From the NCBI GenBank assembly GCA_021613535.1, contig CP075493.1:2976001-3040000 (forward strand): 64,000 nucleotides of DNA, in the 5' to 3' direction. The first letter of the stretch is position 1. Each line of letters starts with the position of its first letter. Made by a program: the position numbers and the translations under genes. The notes beneath the pieces are model-generated. The model was given only the letters and a program-made list of their open reading frames with translations, was not told where the DNA came from and did no database searches. Positions 1-11,400 of this stretch are shown piece after piece. The stretch comes from Adineta vaga (Eukaryota > Rotifera).

Positions 1-1471
1 TTCTCTCAACCTCCTTCCACTGAAACATCTGTCTTGTATCGTTTGATATCCATAAACATAATGTGTGATTAGACACAAGAATGGAATCGAAGTGTGTATA
101 TATATATATATATATATATTTATTGTTGAGAAAGAAAATGTGGCATATTGATGGGCAGATTGCATAAATAATTTTGACCTCGAAGAGAAACAGTATGACA
201 TCACGGTAAATCAAAAATCAATAAGAACGAGTGTTACCACTTGATTCCTCAAGACCAATTATTACTAGTAAATAATACTTACACCTGTGATTTGTTTTTC
301 TTCATAAAATTATGATACAAATGAGTTGGTTTCTTGTCTGTCTTTCTTTACAAACCAATTAGTTACATCAGTCTAGTTCTTCTTTGACATGCATATAATA
401 TATCTTTTTTTCTCTTGTTCTCTTCGCAAATATTAGATTTCATCTTTTTTGTATTCAATCGGCTTACATTCTTATGATTTTGCGTCATATTCTACTATGT
501 GAGAGTAATATTAAACGAGAATAAATGTCCATGCATTTTTTTGATCGCTATAACTGTTAAGCAGAAAGTAAAAAGATCGAGGAATGTGTACATATGTATT
601 CGAGATTCTGTGATGACAAATCGAGCTATGTGTGAGAGTACACAGAGACAGAGCATCAACATCAATAGCATGCATAAAAAAGGAACACTTATTGACACAT
701 ATTGACATGAGTAAAGGCGTCGATAGGCAGAAAAGAGGAGAAAATCTGAAGCAAAATACTTCCACAATCATGAATCGACATGGCTGTACATTTACTTTGC
801 TTTCTTCGTTCTCTCTTCTTTCTTCTCCTTCCTCTTGTTCTTATTTTTTGTACCATTTTTTTCATCTTTACTCTTTTTTTTCTCTTCTTTCAACGAATAA
901 CTGCGACGGTGATCATGGTGAGAAAGTCTGTATGGTTTTTTTTCCTTCTTCTTATGTACAAAAGAAGAGAGAAAACGAGAAAGAGAGAAAGAGAAGAGGA
1001 AGAAAAAAAGAGCTGAAATGTAATTAATGAAAAGAAGACAAAGGAGAAATAGTTAAAACAACTACTCGTCATCTACTCGTAACATACCTGTACAATTAGA
1101 CTAAGAATAAGATCGATTATATCCGTTGTCAATCCAATATACATCCATATATATTTATCTATCCGCTCATGACACTTCACTTGTAGATATATATATATAT
1201 ATAGACACAAGCGTTTCGTTTCTTTTTTCTCGTTTCGCTTTCATCGCTATCATTCCTACGATTCATTGAAAAAAAAGCTAGGCGACAATCGTCCAGGTAG
1301 TACGCATATACATATACACGTATATATATAACATATACACCGGACCATCATCATATTACGAAGATTCGGATGAGCGCTTGTCATCTATAATAATTGTGCG
1401 ATCAACCGTATTGACATAGGAAAAAACGGGAACAACTGTCGTATTTAATATCCATACTTTCAAACGAAAAA
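1..1471. other. Non-coding 5' flank, low complexity
   Basis: No convincing gene. The stretch is rich in TA dinucleotide runs (about 98-119, 1188-1202, 1320-1330) and in polypyrimidine/polypurine blocks (about 790-1015). The open frames over 495-1027 are biased low-complexity translations on both strands without domain character. It probably holds the promoter and 5' UTR of the gene starting at 1472. Confidence 0.6.
98..119. repeat. (TA)n microsatellite
   Basis: About ten TA units in tandem in the 5' flank. Similar short TA runs occur near 1190, 5015, 5181 and 59663. Confidence 0.85.
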
Positions 1472-4400
1472 ATGACGGACATTAAAGATGTTGGTAAAAC
1501 AGAAGCTCATGCAGCTAGTACGTCTGAACATGCAGGAATCGATGAACTTGTTAATATTGTTAATATCCACATGAATCATGATACACCAACATCTTCTACC
1601 GTTAGTTCAACAACTGGTTCGTTACGTACGAATAGTCCACCATTAATGGGAACCTATGCACGTGCAGCTAAACGTCGCATGGATAGTGACTCTGGTGGAG
1701 TAACACGTATCGAAGGTACAGATACACAAAATCAACATCATTATCAAAATATTCGACAAATTTCAGATGATGGACAAAGCCAATCACAATCATCAAAAAC
1801 TGACATACCATTAGAATCTCGAGATTCATTTAGTGCCAAACGAGATTATTTCGAACAACGTTTTAAAACACCACCACCTACATACGATTCACCGCCGACA
1901 CGAAAACCATCGACACAAAAAATTATTACAACAATTACGACAACAACAACAACTGGCGTACCCGTACGATCAAATGTTCAAGATCGAACAAGTTCATCTT
2001 CGAATGAATCTCCGTCCGTAGATCGTGTTCTAGAACAAGCTGTTGAACTACAAAAAATGAGTAATGTTAATTCATCGAAACATGAATCACTACCACCGTT
2101 AGTTATCGAACGTACAGAAGAATATCAAGTTTTTTTAAATGCTGTTAATCACGAAATCCGTCGTACACCAAGTATTGCACGTACAACTATTGTACCTGCA
2201 ACTAAAATAGGTCATGCAACTGATCTTGATCAAGCACAAGCTCAAACTCAAGTCGATCATTTAACTGATGATCATGAAGCTATACAACAATTAACACGTG
2301 CACTTCAAGAACATAATATAACAACAATTAATGAATATAAACGTTTACCATCTGTAACGACTCCATCCACTCCATCTGCACTTCCACCTGTGATTCTGAT
2401 TGATCGAACTAATTTATCTACGGTATCCAATGAATTTTCTGTTATTGATGCTTTACTAAATAATCCACTTGGATCAATTGATGATCAGTATAATAGTTTA
2501 TTGAGTATACGTTATAATGATATTATGAATAATCTACATAATCCCGAATATTTAAATACAATTAAACAATCAACTGTAAAAACAGATAAAGAATCAAAAA
2601 AGAAGAAACCGAAAGAAAAGAAACCAAAAGAAAAAAAATCAAAGAAAAAACCTCCATCAACGGTTGATACAGTTGAACAAGTTGCTATTACACCTCGTAT
2701 GGAAAGTCTTAAATTACAACAAACTCAAACTACCGAACAAACTATTTCTCCGACGACAGTTTCATCTGAACAAACACCCCTAATCGATCCCAAAGAAAAG
2801 AAAAAACAAGATAAAGAAAATAAAAAACAAAGTAAAATTAAATCGAAACAAAAATCTAAAAGTAGCGATTACGAAGTTCTTGATGCTATTGTCGGAAGTC
2901 CAATATCTCTTCGTCTACCCGATTCTTATCTCTCCAAATATCATGTTCCTGCGCCATTATCTCAATCATCACTTCCTGCACCTATTTCACCATCAATACC
3001 ATCTGTAACAACAACAACAACAACAATAACAACGGCAGCAACAACAGGAAAGACTGATAATAGTTCTATTCCAGATAAAAATCAAACATTAAGTCATCTT
3101 GTGAAAATCGTCCATGAACTTCAATTACATAATGCAGCTGCTTTAGTGGCTTCACTTAATTCAACACCATCAAAAACGAATACAACACTAGAAACGAAAC
3201 AACCTGTAATTGCTAACAAAAGAACAGTACCTGCTATACATGAGAGTGTTGAACAACAGCCTCTATTAGAACAACAAAAAAGTCCCGTAATTCATCACAC
3301 TCAAACAGAAGTACGTCCACAATCAGAAGTAATCAAACCGCGTATCATTTATCGATATATCGATGAACATGGGCGTGTACTTAAAATCTCATCAACGCCA
3401 CCATCACAATTACGTATACAACCAGCGCAACAACAATATATATATCGTCATGAAGAGCCATCTCACGTTCATGACAGATACATTGCAATTGATGATGAAC
3501 GTCGTCATCCATTACCGACATATGAACAGCGTTCAGTATGGCAAGGTGAACCAAAATTACCAACTACTGTTACACGTGAAGATTTTGAATTACGAGATAA
3601 ACGTGTTCCACAATTAAGTGAACAATCAACTCCAACATCTCGAACAATTCCTGTTACTCTCGATCCTGATTATTCATCAAAATCTTCAACACAACAACAA
3701 CATCATCATCATCATCATCATCCTCATCCTCATCAGCATCCTCGAACATATCATTTTCCAAATCAACAAAATGTTAAACTAGCTTGGTTACCACTCTCAT
3801 ATCAAGGTGAACAATCCTATGCACCTAATGGTACAGTTGGTTATGATACTGATTCAACTATTAGTGAACGTTCAGCAACATATCGTCCATATGAATATGG
3901 ACCTGTTGACAGTCATTATTATCAGTCTCATCGACCATTACATAATGATTATCATTATAATCGTTCATCAGGTCACTCCTATTATCCAACTCCACCACCA
4001 ATGCCATATGGTGGTCGAGGTATATCACCTGAATATGGTGGTGCACCACGAAATTACATTGAAGTATTTCGTGGTGGTGATTTCCGTGAAACTAAACCAA
4101 GCGAAATCTATTCATTACCATTAAATGAACATATACGAACATCACCAATCACACCATCAACTAATCGTCATTCACGTTATGATCAATATCAATCAGAAAG
4201 ATATGGTTCAATATCAAACCGTAATAATGTATCATCTGATCAAACAAATTATTATACAAATACATTACCGAATTCACGTTATCAAACAAACGTTCCACCA
4301 ACAACTGTACATACATCATCCTATTATACACATCGTAGTCCATATCATAATCGTACAGTTCAAAGTAGTCCTAATCCTGATTATCCCAATTTTGTTCGTC

Positions 4401-4612
4401 AATCGAAATCGTTCGATTATCGTCCATTACGTACTAAACTTCAACGTGAATATAGAATTACTCCTAATCTTCTAGTTGATGAATGGGAATTTCCTCATAC
4501 AAATAGTTCGATGAAATATTCGACAACGACAGCATCCAATACCAATCGAAGTGGTGTTTCATCACCGGATGATGTTTTTATAACAAAACCAATGAATGAA
4601 ACATCACCATGA
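1472..4612 (+). CDS. Large disordered protein of unknown function (1046 aa)
   Basis: A single uninterrupted frame of 1046 codons. I do not recognise a folded domain. The protein is rich in Ser, Thr, Pro, Gln and Tyr, with a Lys-rich segment around residues 370-400 (KKKKPKEKKPKEKK), a second Lys-rich stretch near 445-470, Thr runs near 150-160 and 510-525, a His-run near 745-760 and a Tyr-rich C-terminal third. Short islands look less random, for example YRYIDEHGRVLKIS near 628 and GYDTDSTISERSATYR near 790. A poly(A) signal AATAAA (4613-4618) follows the TGA directly, so the gene probably ends here and is separate from the SH3 gene downstream on the same strand. A scaffold or cytoskeletal role is only a guess. 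Coding status is strong from the length of the frame; function is unknown. Confidence 0.8.
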   Translation: MTDIKDVGKTEAHAASTSEHAGIDELVNIVNIHMNHDTPTSSTVSSTTGSLRTNSPPLMGTYARAAKRRMDSDSGGVTRIEGTDTQNQHHYQNIRQISDDGQSQSQSSKTDIPLESRDSFSAKRDYFEQRFKTPPPTYDSPPTRKPSTQKIITTITTTTTTGVPVRSNVQDRTSSSSNESPSVDRVLEQAVELQKMSNVNSSKHESLPPLVIERTEEYQVFLNAVNHEIRRTPSIARTTIVPATKIGHATDLDQAQAQTQVDHLTDDHEAIQQLTRALQEHNITTINEYKRLPSVTTPSTPSALPPVILIDRTNLSTVSNEFSVIDALLNNPLGSIDDQYNSLLSIRYNDIMNNLHNPEYLNTIKQSTVKTDKESKKKKPKEKKPKEKKSKKKPPSTVDTVEQVAITPRMESLKLQQTQTTEQTISPTTVSSEQTPLIDPKEKKKQDKENKKQSKIKSKQKSKSSDYEVLDAIVGSPISLRLPDSYLSKYHVPAPLSQSSLPAPISPSIPSVTTTTTTITTAATTGKTDNSSIPDKNQTLSHLVKIVHELQLHNAAALVASLNSTPSKTNTTLETKQPVIANKRTVPAIHESVEQQPLLEQQKSPVIHHTQTEVRPQSEVIKPRIIYRYIDEHGRVLKISSTPPSQLRIQPAQQQYIYRHEEPSHVHDRYIAIDDERRHPLPTYEQRSVWQGEPKLPTTVTREDFELRDKRVPQLSEQSTPTSRTIPVTLDPDYSSKSSTQQQHHHHHHHPHPHQHPRTYHFPNQQNVKLAWLPLSYQGEQSYAPNGTVGYDTDSTISERSATYRPYEYGPVDSHYYQSHRPLHNDYHYNRSSGHSYYPTPPPMPYGGRGISPEYGGAPRNYIEVFRGGDFRETKPSEIYSLPLNEHIRTSPITPSTNRHSRYDQYQSERYGSISNRNNVSSDQTNYYTNTLPNSRYQTNVPPTTVHTSSYYTHRSPYHNRTVQSSPNPDYPNFVRQSKSFDYRPLRTKLQREYRITPNLLVDEWEFPHTNSSMKYSTTTASNTNRSGVSSPDDVFITKPMNETSP

Positions 4613-5304
4613 AATAAAGATACAACGAAAGCAGATGAAAGATGAATTATCAAAACACAAAAGAAAAGAAGACTATGTTCGTTCAATTAGCTATCTTTCT
4701 CTACTTATCGCTTGTATATGATTACATTGATATGTTTTTTTTTCTTTTGCGATATGTTCTTATCTAGATTTATCGATCGTTACCGATTATTTTTAAACAG
4801 AATAGAGAGCGAGAAACGATGCTTGTTTTATCGTAATATCCATAAAACCTTTGTTCATAGACATCACGTTATGGTTTACGCATATGTATATATATATATG
4901 TGTATACCTATCGAGTACATATATGAAAACGAAATATGTAGGCGACTGTCTCATTAGAAATAGATGCACATCTCCAAAAGAATGAACGAAACAAAACATC
5001 GACTATATAATATATGTATATATATATATTACGTTGCGTTTGATGAAGATGCTTATGTAATCTATCACTTGTCTTAATTCATATTGAATTCGTTAGTAGT
5101 GAATACTTCATAGTGAAGTAGATGAATATGCCAAAAAGTAAAGGTATATATTTTTCTTGAAAACTTATATAATCATACATATATATATATACATAGAATG
5201 AACAAATAAACATTCAGTCGTATATGTTAAGACAAAGAAAGCAAGGACATTAATGTCCATTAATTTGTATTCGAAGGAGTTCTGGATAAATAATTAGAAC
5301 ATAT
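4613..5304. other. Intergenic / 3' flank
   Basis: AT-rich sequence with several short TA tracts (4893-4902, 5015-5026, 5181-5192). I see no gene. It starts with the AATAAA signal of the upstream gene and leads into the 5' end of the SH3 adaptor gene. Confidence 0.5.
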
Positions 5305-6819
5305 GTGTGTGTATATAGCATGAATTCTAATCAGATGAATGGTGTTCTAAGGTTTACTAATCGAATAGAAGAGGAAGAAGAAGAAGAAGGGGAAAAAAGA
5401 ATTCTCATTATGCATGAAATGAAAAATAAATATTTTCAATCTTTTCATCTTATAGAATTTCGATGGCATGTTGGTAAGTACATGTAGATAAAAGAGTAAT
5501 TAATATTTCGTCTGTCATATATAGAGCCAGCGATTGGCTTCGATAAAAATCGTTATAAATTTGTAAATAAGTCCTTCTCGTCATTATCAGATTTTCATGA
5601 ATTTCGTAAGTGTGTTGTCTATGTAAATATGAATCCTCGTGAAAGCATTCATTGCTTTCCTTCCGAAATCGAATTTTGATATAGATTCCTTCGGATGAAA
5701 TGTGGATTCGCCATCGAATTGTTAACGATATAAAATCTAAATAAATTCGTTTTGTTTTCTTTGAATAGAGAAATCTTTCGAACAAGTGAATGAATCAAAC
5801 AAACGAAATGATCATGATGTTTTAGAATCGTAAGTAAAACATGTCTAATTATCTGTTGATATAGAATTGTATATTATTTTTTTGTATAGTCGAGTAAATG
5901 AATCTCAACCAATTTATACTGCAGTTGCTTTATATAATTTTCAAGCTCAATCAAATAGGTTTGATGCGAATGAATTCTTCGAACTCATTAAATTATTTGT
6001 TTTTTTAAAGAGAATTATCATTCAAGAAAGGCGAAACTATTCTCGTTAAACGTCGTATCAATGATGATTGGCTTGAAGGTGAACATCATGGATTAACAGG
6101 TATATTTCCTCTTAATTACGTTGAATTATTTCCTTATGAATCCAATGAGCATGATAATGAGAATGGCAATGGTGAAGGTATTGTTAAATATGATTATAAT
6201 CCACAAACGTCACTTGAATTACATTTAAAGAAAGTATGTAGTTCATTTGAATATAAAATCAATTGAATTCAATGAGATTCTTTCTAAGGGTGAAAAAGTC
6301 ATTCTCTTACGTAAACTTGATCAGAATTGGTATGAAGGACGAGTTAATCATATTGAAGGAATATTTCCGGGAGATTATGTTGAAATAATAACTGAACCAA
6401 AAGGTATTTCTTTCAAGTGAATATAATGAGATTTTAATGAATAAATTATTTAGATGATTTATCGAAACCAATAGAAATTCCTACTAATGTTTCCAAGACA
6501 CCGAAAAGTGTTTTGAAAAATTCGACTGGATCAAAAACTGTTTCGGATTTTACTGTTCCCATGCAAAAGTAAATTGATCATTTTCGCTCTATGAAACTTC
6601 TTTTTTTATTTGTTCATTTATTTCTACAGATGTCAAGTACTTTACGATTATACTCCTCAAAATGTTGATGAACTTGAAATTCATGTTGGCGATATCATTA
6701 ATATTCTCGAGAAATGCGATGATGGATGGTTTTGTGGCATCATGGAAAATTGTGTTCATGGAAATAATATGAAATTTGGAACATTTCCAGGCAATTATGT
6801 TAAGATCTTACCTTCTTAG
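5305..6819 (+). CDS. Sorbin/vinexin (SORBS/CAP) family adaptor with three SH3 domains
   Basis: Multi-exon gene. Exons carrying the SH3 part are about 5890-5958, 6011-6233, 6289-6403, 6454-6568 and 6630-6819; smaller upstream exons near 5305-5473, 5530-5610 and 5768-5829 join in frame. SH3-1 reads YTAVALYNFQAQ, ELSFKKGETILVKRR, DDWLEGEHHGLTGIFPLNYVE; SH3-2 reads IVKYDYNPQT, KKGEKVILLRKLDQNWYEG, GIFPGDYVE; SH3-3 reads VLYDYTPQNVDELEIHVGD, CDDGWFCG, FGTFPGNYVKIL. The order, spacing and details (ELSFKKG, CDDGWF, GTFPGNYVK at the very C-terminus) match the triple-SH3 tail of SORBS1/2/3. That family links vinculin, actin and Cbl signalling at focal adhesions and Z-discs. No SoHo domain is visible; the start (5305 or 5320) is uncertain and more N-terminal exons are possible. 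One intron starts GTTTGA (5959), a weak donor. Confidence 0.85.
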
Positions 6820-7634
6820 AGAAAAACAAATCAATTCAATCGAACTTCTTTAACAGTGATCTTTTATGTGCTTGATCTTTTTATTTTTTTTCTTCTTCAT
6901 CTTTTGCTTCTTGCATTGACGGCAATATCTTTCCGTTTTGTTTTCTTTCTTTGTATATCTCTAGTCGATATCGAAAAATTTTAATCTATTATCAAAGTTT
7001 CGTCTTCTTCTGAACAATGAATTTCAAAAAAGATATGCAATTTCATTTAAACTGATCTAATTTCTTTACTCATTGAAAATAATCTTCTTTCATTATCACA
7101 CTAATTGAAAAAGAAAGATGAGAGGATTTCATTCAATTATCAAACAACAACTTGAACATATATATAGTCTATTTATTTTCTTAATGGGTACGCTTTTAAC
7201 ATCGTATCGATTAAGGATCTACTTACAATGTGCCTTGAACATCGCCTAAAAGAAAGCAAAGGTTATACTGAAAGAAAAGTAAATTTACTTATGATTAAAA
7301 TTTTGTTTTTTTAAAACTTCACGACGAAGTTTTTTTTCTCTCTCTTTCATTTACGTATGTAACTGTTTAACAAGAGCTTGAAGCAAAAAAAATCAAGTGA
7401 TTTTTTGTTCGTAATCTGCTCAGGTGCGAATGTTTTTACAATCAAATTGAATCACTAATCGACTGACTAAATATGAAAAATGAACTTACATGCACGAAGA
7501 CATTTTCATGGAATAATAATAATATTACTAAAAAAAGAAAAATTTTCTTGTTGTTTTTCTCTCTTTTTACGAGTGTCAATCATTGATGACTTTCAAAATT
7601 CATTTTCAAATAATTATACATTTTGATTGTAAAA
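6820..7634. other. Intergenic region
   Basis: AT-rich with poly-T and CTT-rich stretches; I see no coding frame, RNA gene or mobile element. Confidence 0.5.
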
Positions 7635-8498
7635 ATGACTTCGATAACAAGTCCAATCATTCGTAAGACTATATCATTTTATTTGAGAAACAAATGAATG
7701 ATCGTGAAGATATATGTTTTAGGTACGAAATCATTGATTAATTTCAAACAATTTCATGCTAATACACAACTAAAATCGACATTGTCGAATGCACAATCAA
7801 TTCTACCGAACTATCCGTTACATTCAATTTTACAAAAACGACATTCAAAAAAACGTGTTCGATTTGAATTAAAATTAGAATCAGTTCAAGAAGAAAGTTC
7901 ATCTGTAGTAAATCAAGAAAATTCAGTTGTTCCTCCAACAAATCGAATTTCTAATACATGGCAAGATATTAAATTATTACAGAAAGCATATGTAAAAGCA
8001 CTAGAAAAACCGACTTTGCCAAAAACTGCACCATCAGGAAGCAAACGACCATCGAGACCTTCATTATCACCTGATTTCGATAATGAAAATTCATTCTGTT
8101 CACGATCATTTATTGTTGAAAATCGATCACCTCAAGTTGTTATTGATTTTTATGCTGTTACAACACCACCATTTTATTTACCAACCGTTCTTCATCGACA
8201 AGGGTTAACTTCGAAAAAACTTCAAAATTCTGATAGGAAACACTCATTAACATCTGTTGATTCTTCGCTCAAACAACGTATTCATTTAAGTACACCACCA
8301 CGATCAATTCCATCTCGAAAACCAACGAATTCTTTCAATGATAAAAAATTTTTCTCTCCAATTGTTAAACGAATTGATTTAACATTACCAACGATGAAAG
8401 ATTTACATCCAAATGAAAAACTTATTCGTATTGATAATTCTTCTCGATTAAAAATGATCAAAGAGCATTTACAATCGAAAAAAAACTTCCTAGGATAA
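7635..8498 (+). CDS. Uncharacterised 267-aa protein with an RVxF-like motif
   Basis: Two exons, 7635-7662 and 7723-8498, joined in frame across a 60-base GT-AG intron (phase 1), giving 267 residues starting MTSITSPIIRTKS. No known fold is visible. The protein is basic and Ser/Pro-rich. Residues around 55-60 read KKRVRFEL, which fits the RVxF docking motif for protein phosphatase 1. Several SP/TP sites follow (SLSPDF, LSTPPRS, FFSPIVKR). A regulatory subunit or cytoskeletal role is possible but not shown. An AATAAA signal lies at 8666-8671. The gene sits co-directionally 815 bases after the SH3 adaptor. Confidence 0.75.
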
Positions 8499-11400
8499 TA
8501 ATCTGTATTCTAGTTTTATACATATTAATTATATAGTAATCAAGAAAGATTTAATATCTTTCTTGTAATGAACAGATTATTTCATTTGATTGAACTTTTA
8601 TAAGAAGATCAATTTCTTATCTTTACCAGTGATTGTGTACATATATATATATGTTTTTTTCTTTAAATAAATTGAGTGTCCATTAGACCTCTCTTCATTC
8701 ATACCGGTCGAATAGAAAAGCTAATTTCTTTTAGTCAACGGCCCATTTTGTATGTGCAAAGCAATGAGAGGTGATCCTAATATAGATTACGCTATCGTTT
8801 ATTTAAAGGCAATTGAGATATATTACTACATATTATGACTAGTGAATCAGCTATGCGTTTATTTTCATTAAGATCATGTTCATACTAAACGCATTATTCA
8901 AAAGCATCCTTTGATTGGCTATTTCCATGCTCGATTAATATGACTAGTTTTAGACTTCAAATTCTATTATTAATTATTATCATCCCTATCTATCACGTAC
9001 TTATTCTTACGATCAATGTACTCACTTTGCCAATTCTTGATACATTACTCCACTATTTTCCTGGAGTTCAATATCTGGGTAAGAATCATTAGGTTTAACC
9101 CATCTATATATTCTGTATCTGTTATGTAAAGATGTGAATATGAGCAGCACAATTGAACTGATACGCTTACTGGTCTTAAGAAAACATTTCCTACACCTTT
9201 TCGGTTTAATGGACCTTTCGGTTGTAAACATGTATGCGTAGAGTTTCATCAAGTATATGGTTTTATACAAATGTACTCTCTTTCATATGTCTTTAATGAC
9301 ATTAATCTATTTCATTCAACTAATCTCCATCAACATACAATTCAATACCGGTGAAGGAAAAGAAAACAGACGAAATAATTTCTCTGCGGTACTTGAATCT
9401 TTCTGGTGTACAATGAGCGATCTATTGATAACCTTCATGGATGATGAAGAAGTTGCTTTATCATTTCTCGAAACTCTTCAATGTTCCCGTAGTTCTGATG
9501 AGTTCTAGAATATTTCTTATACATAAATTGTATATATTGTCGATACAAGGAAAACGTTTAGAGAAAAAAGTGAGGCCAATCCACGAACTTTCCACGATCA
9601 CTAATAATTTTCTTAAAGTCAAACAAAATGTTACATCAGTATAACAATCGTGTTGATTTTCGTCTGTAGACATGAAAGATCTGTTATTCGACTATATATA
9701 ATTCAAAACATTGTTTTCTCTCTATTGTAGAATCTCTTTGTTGATTTCGATTATTTTCGAATGTCAAATGTCTTGATATTGATTTACCACCAATCTCAAT
9801 AATCAATATATTGATTCTTTTCTTCAACGTATTGACCGTTTATACATTAACTGTTCGTACATTATCAACGCAAAAATTAATGAAGACATTATGGAACCAC
9901 TTCTTCACACTACTAAACATCAGCTTCATTGATTAGAACAAGAGAACCATATGGCACTATGGCTACAGCGAAAGCAAAAAAATTTCTATAAATGAATAGT
10001 TTTCATAAAATAAAATAGTTTGGTAATGATTGGCCGCAATTCCCACGTATTGCATACTTTCGAGTAATAATCACTCGCAAAGTCCTCATTTTCATTCTTC
10101 CGCTCGCTTCTTATTTTGATAGTCCCTATTACACCAAAATTAATTTTGCTTATGGCTTGAATGGGAAGGGAAATATTAGAAATTTTGTCTAATCGTACCC
10201 TGCTATTTATAAACAGAATTCAAGCTTCAATTAATTGAAATTTTCTATTTGAAAAGAAATTATATGTATTAAATAATTGGGAAAATTTAGAAATAGAAGA
10301 GTCACTTATATTTCTTTTTTGTTTTCATAACACTTGATGAAGGTATGATATTGATGTCTGAATTTTTAACGACCTAGTATTTTCCTTTCTTTTTTATTTG
10401 TTCTACACCTCGAATGTTTTTGATGAAGAAAATGACTGAGTTTTTATTTTCTAATGCATTATCAATCTTATAAATAAATGTAACCAGCGCCACCGGACCC
10501 AATAGCCACGAAGTCAAGGCTAAACCAACAGTTCTTCCAAAAAGAAACATTCTGTTGACGATTTTTATAGGTGTCTGGTGGTTAATATACACTCGGAACA
10601 TTTATAAATAAAGGTATGCATGTGTTTTTTGTTCTATTCGAATTACTCCGGTCTTTATATAGTCTGTACGTTGTGATGGAAACTTGATTCTAACAGAGTT
10701 ATATTTAATTGAGTAATAACATAATTTAAATGAACAATAATGAAATTTTACAATAAATATTTTGAATGGGCTGTAATTATGTTGAGTGAACAATAATTAT
10801 ATGGAATCAGTCGTAATTTTGTTACATTAAAGGTAAATTCGAAATTAAAAAAAGGCACAATCGATTCATTTTCCTATAGTACATTCCAAAAATATGCTCA
10901 GAGAGAGATAGAAAGACTTATGATATGCTATACATATGTCTATTTGTTATTTTTTTGTTACTACCAACAGATACTTACATATATCCATATGCTTAAGATG
11001 AATAGAACTGAGACGATTGAAATAAATTTCATATTTATCCATCACATTAACATATTTCTTTACTTTACTTGATAAAAAGATTAATATAAGCTTTTAAGGT
11101 ATATCTATAGTCACTTCGATAAAATGAATAGAATATTACGCATATTTCACAAGTAAAATGAACGAAAAGATAGTTTCTTCATAAAATCATTACGAACTGT
11201 TTTTTCACATGTACATCATAAGAATACTAATCCTTTTGAACGATGGAGTATCTGCTCAGCAGATTCAATAGAAACATGACGAGAGCTTGTTAAAAATTAA
11301 ATTTCATCACTTTCTTTGATTTCTTAATGCAATACTTTTATCTGGAAGAAAAGGCGAGCGAACCATCAGGAAACTAGTTTATATCTTCTATTTCTTCTCG

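Noticed and set aside
495-1072. Overlapping short frames on both strands
   Set aside because: Low-complexity Ser/Phe/Leu or Lys/Glu-rich translations of polypyrimidine DNA with no domain or splice support.
10374-10793. Two short minus-strand frames with a hydrophobic segment
   Set aside because: Isolated, no matching exons found; kept only as part of the non-coding block.
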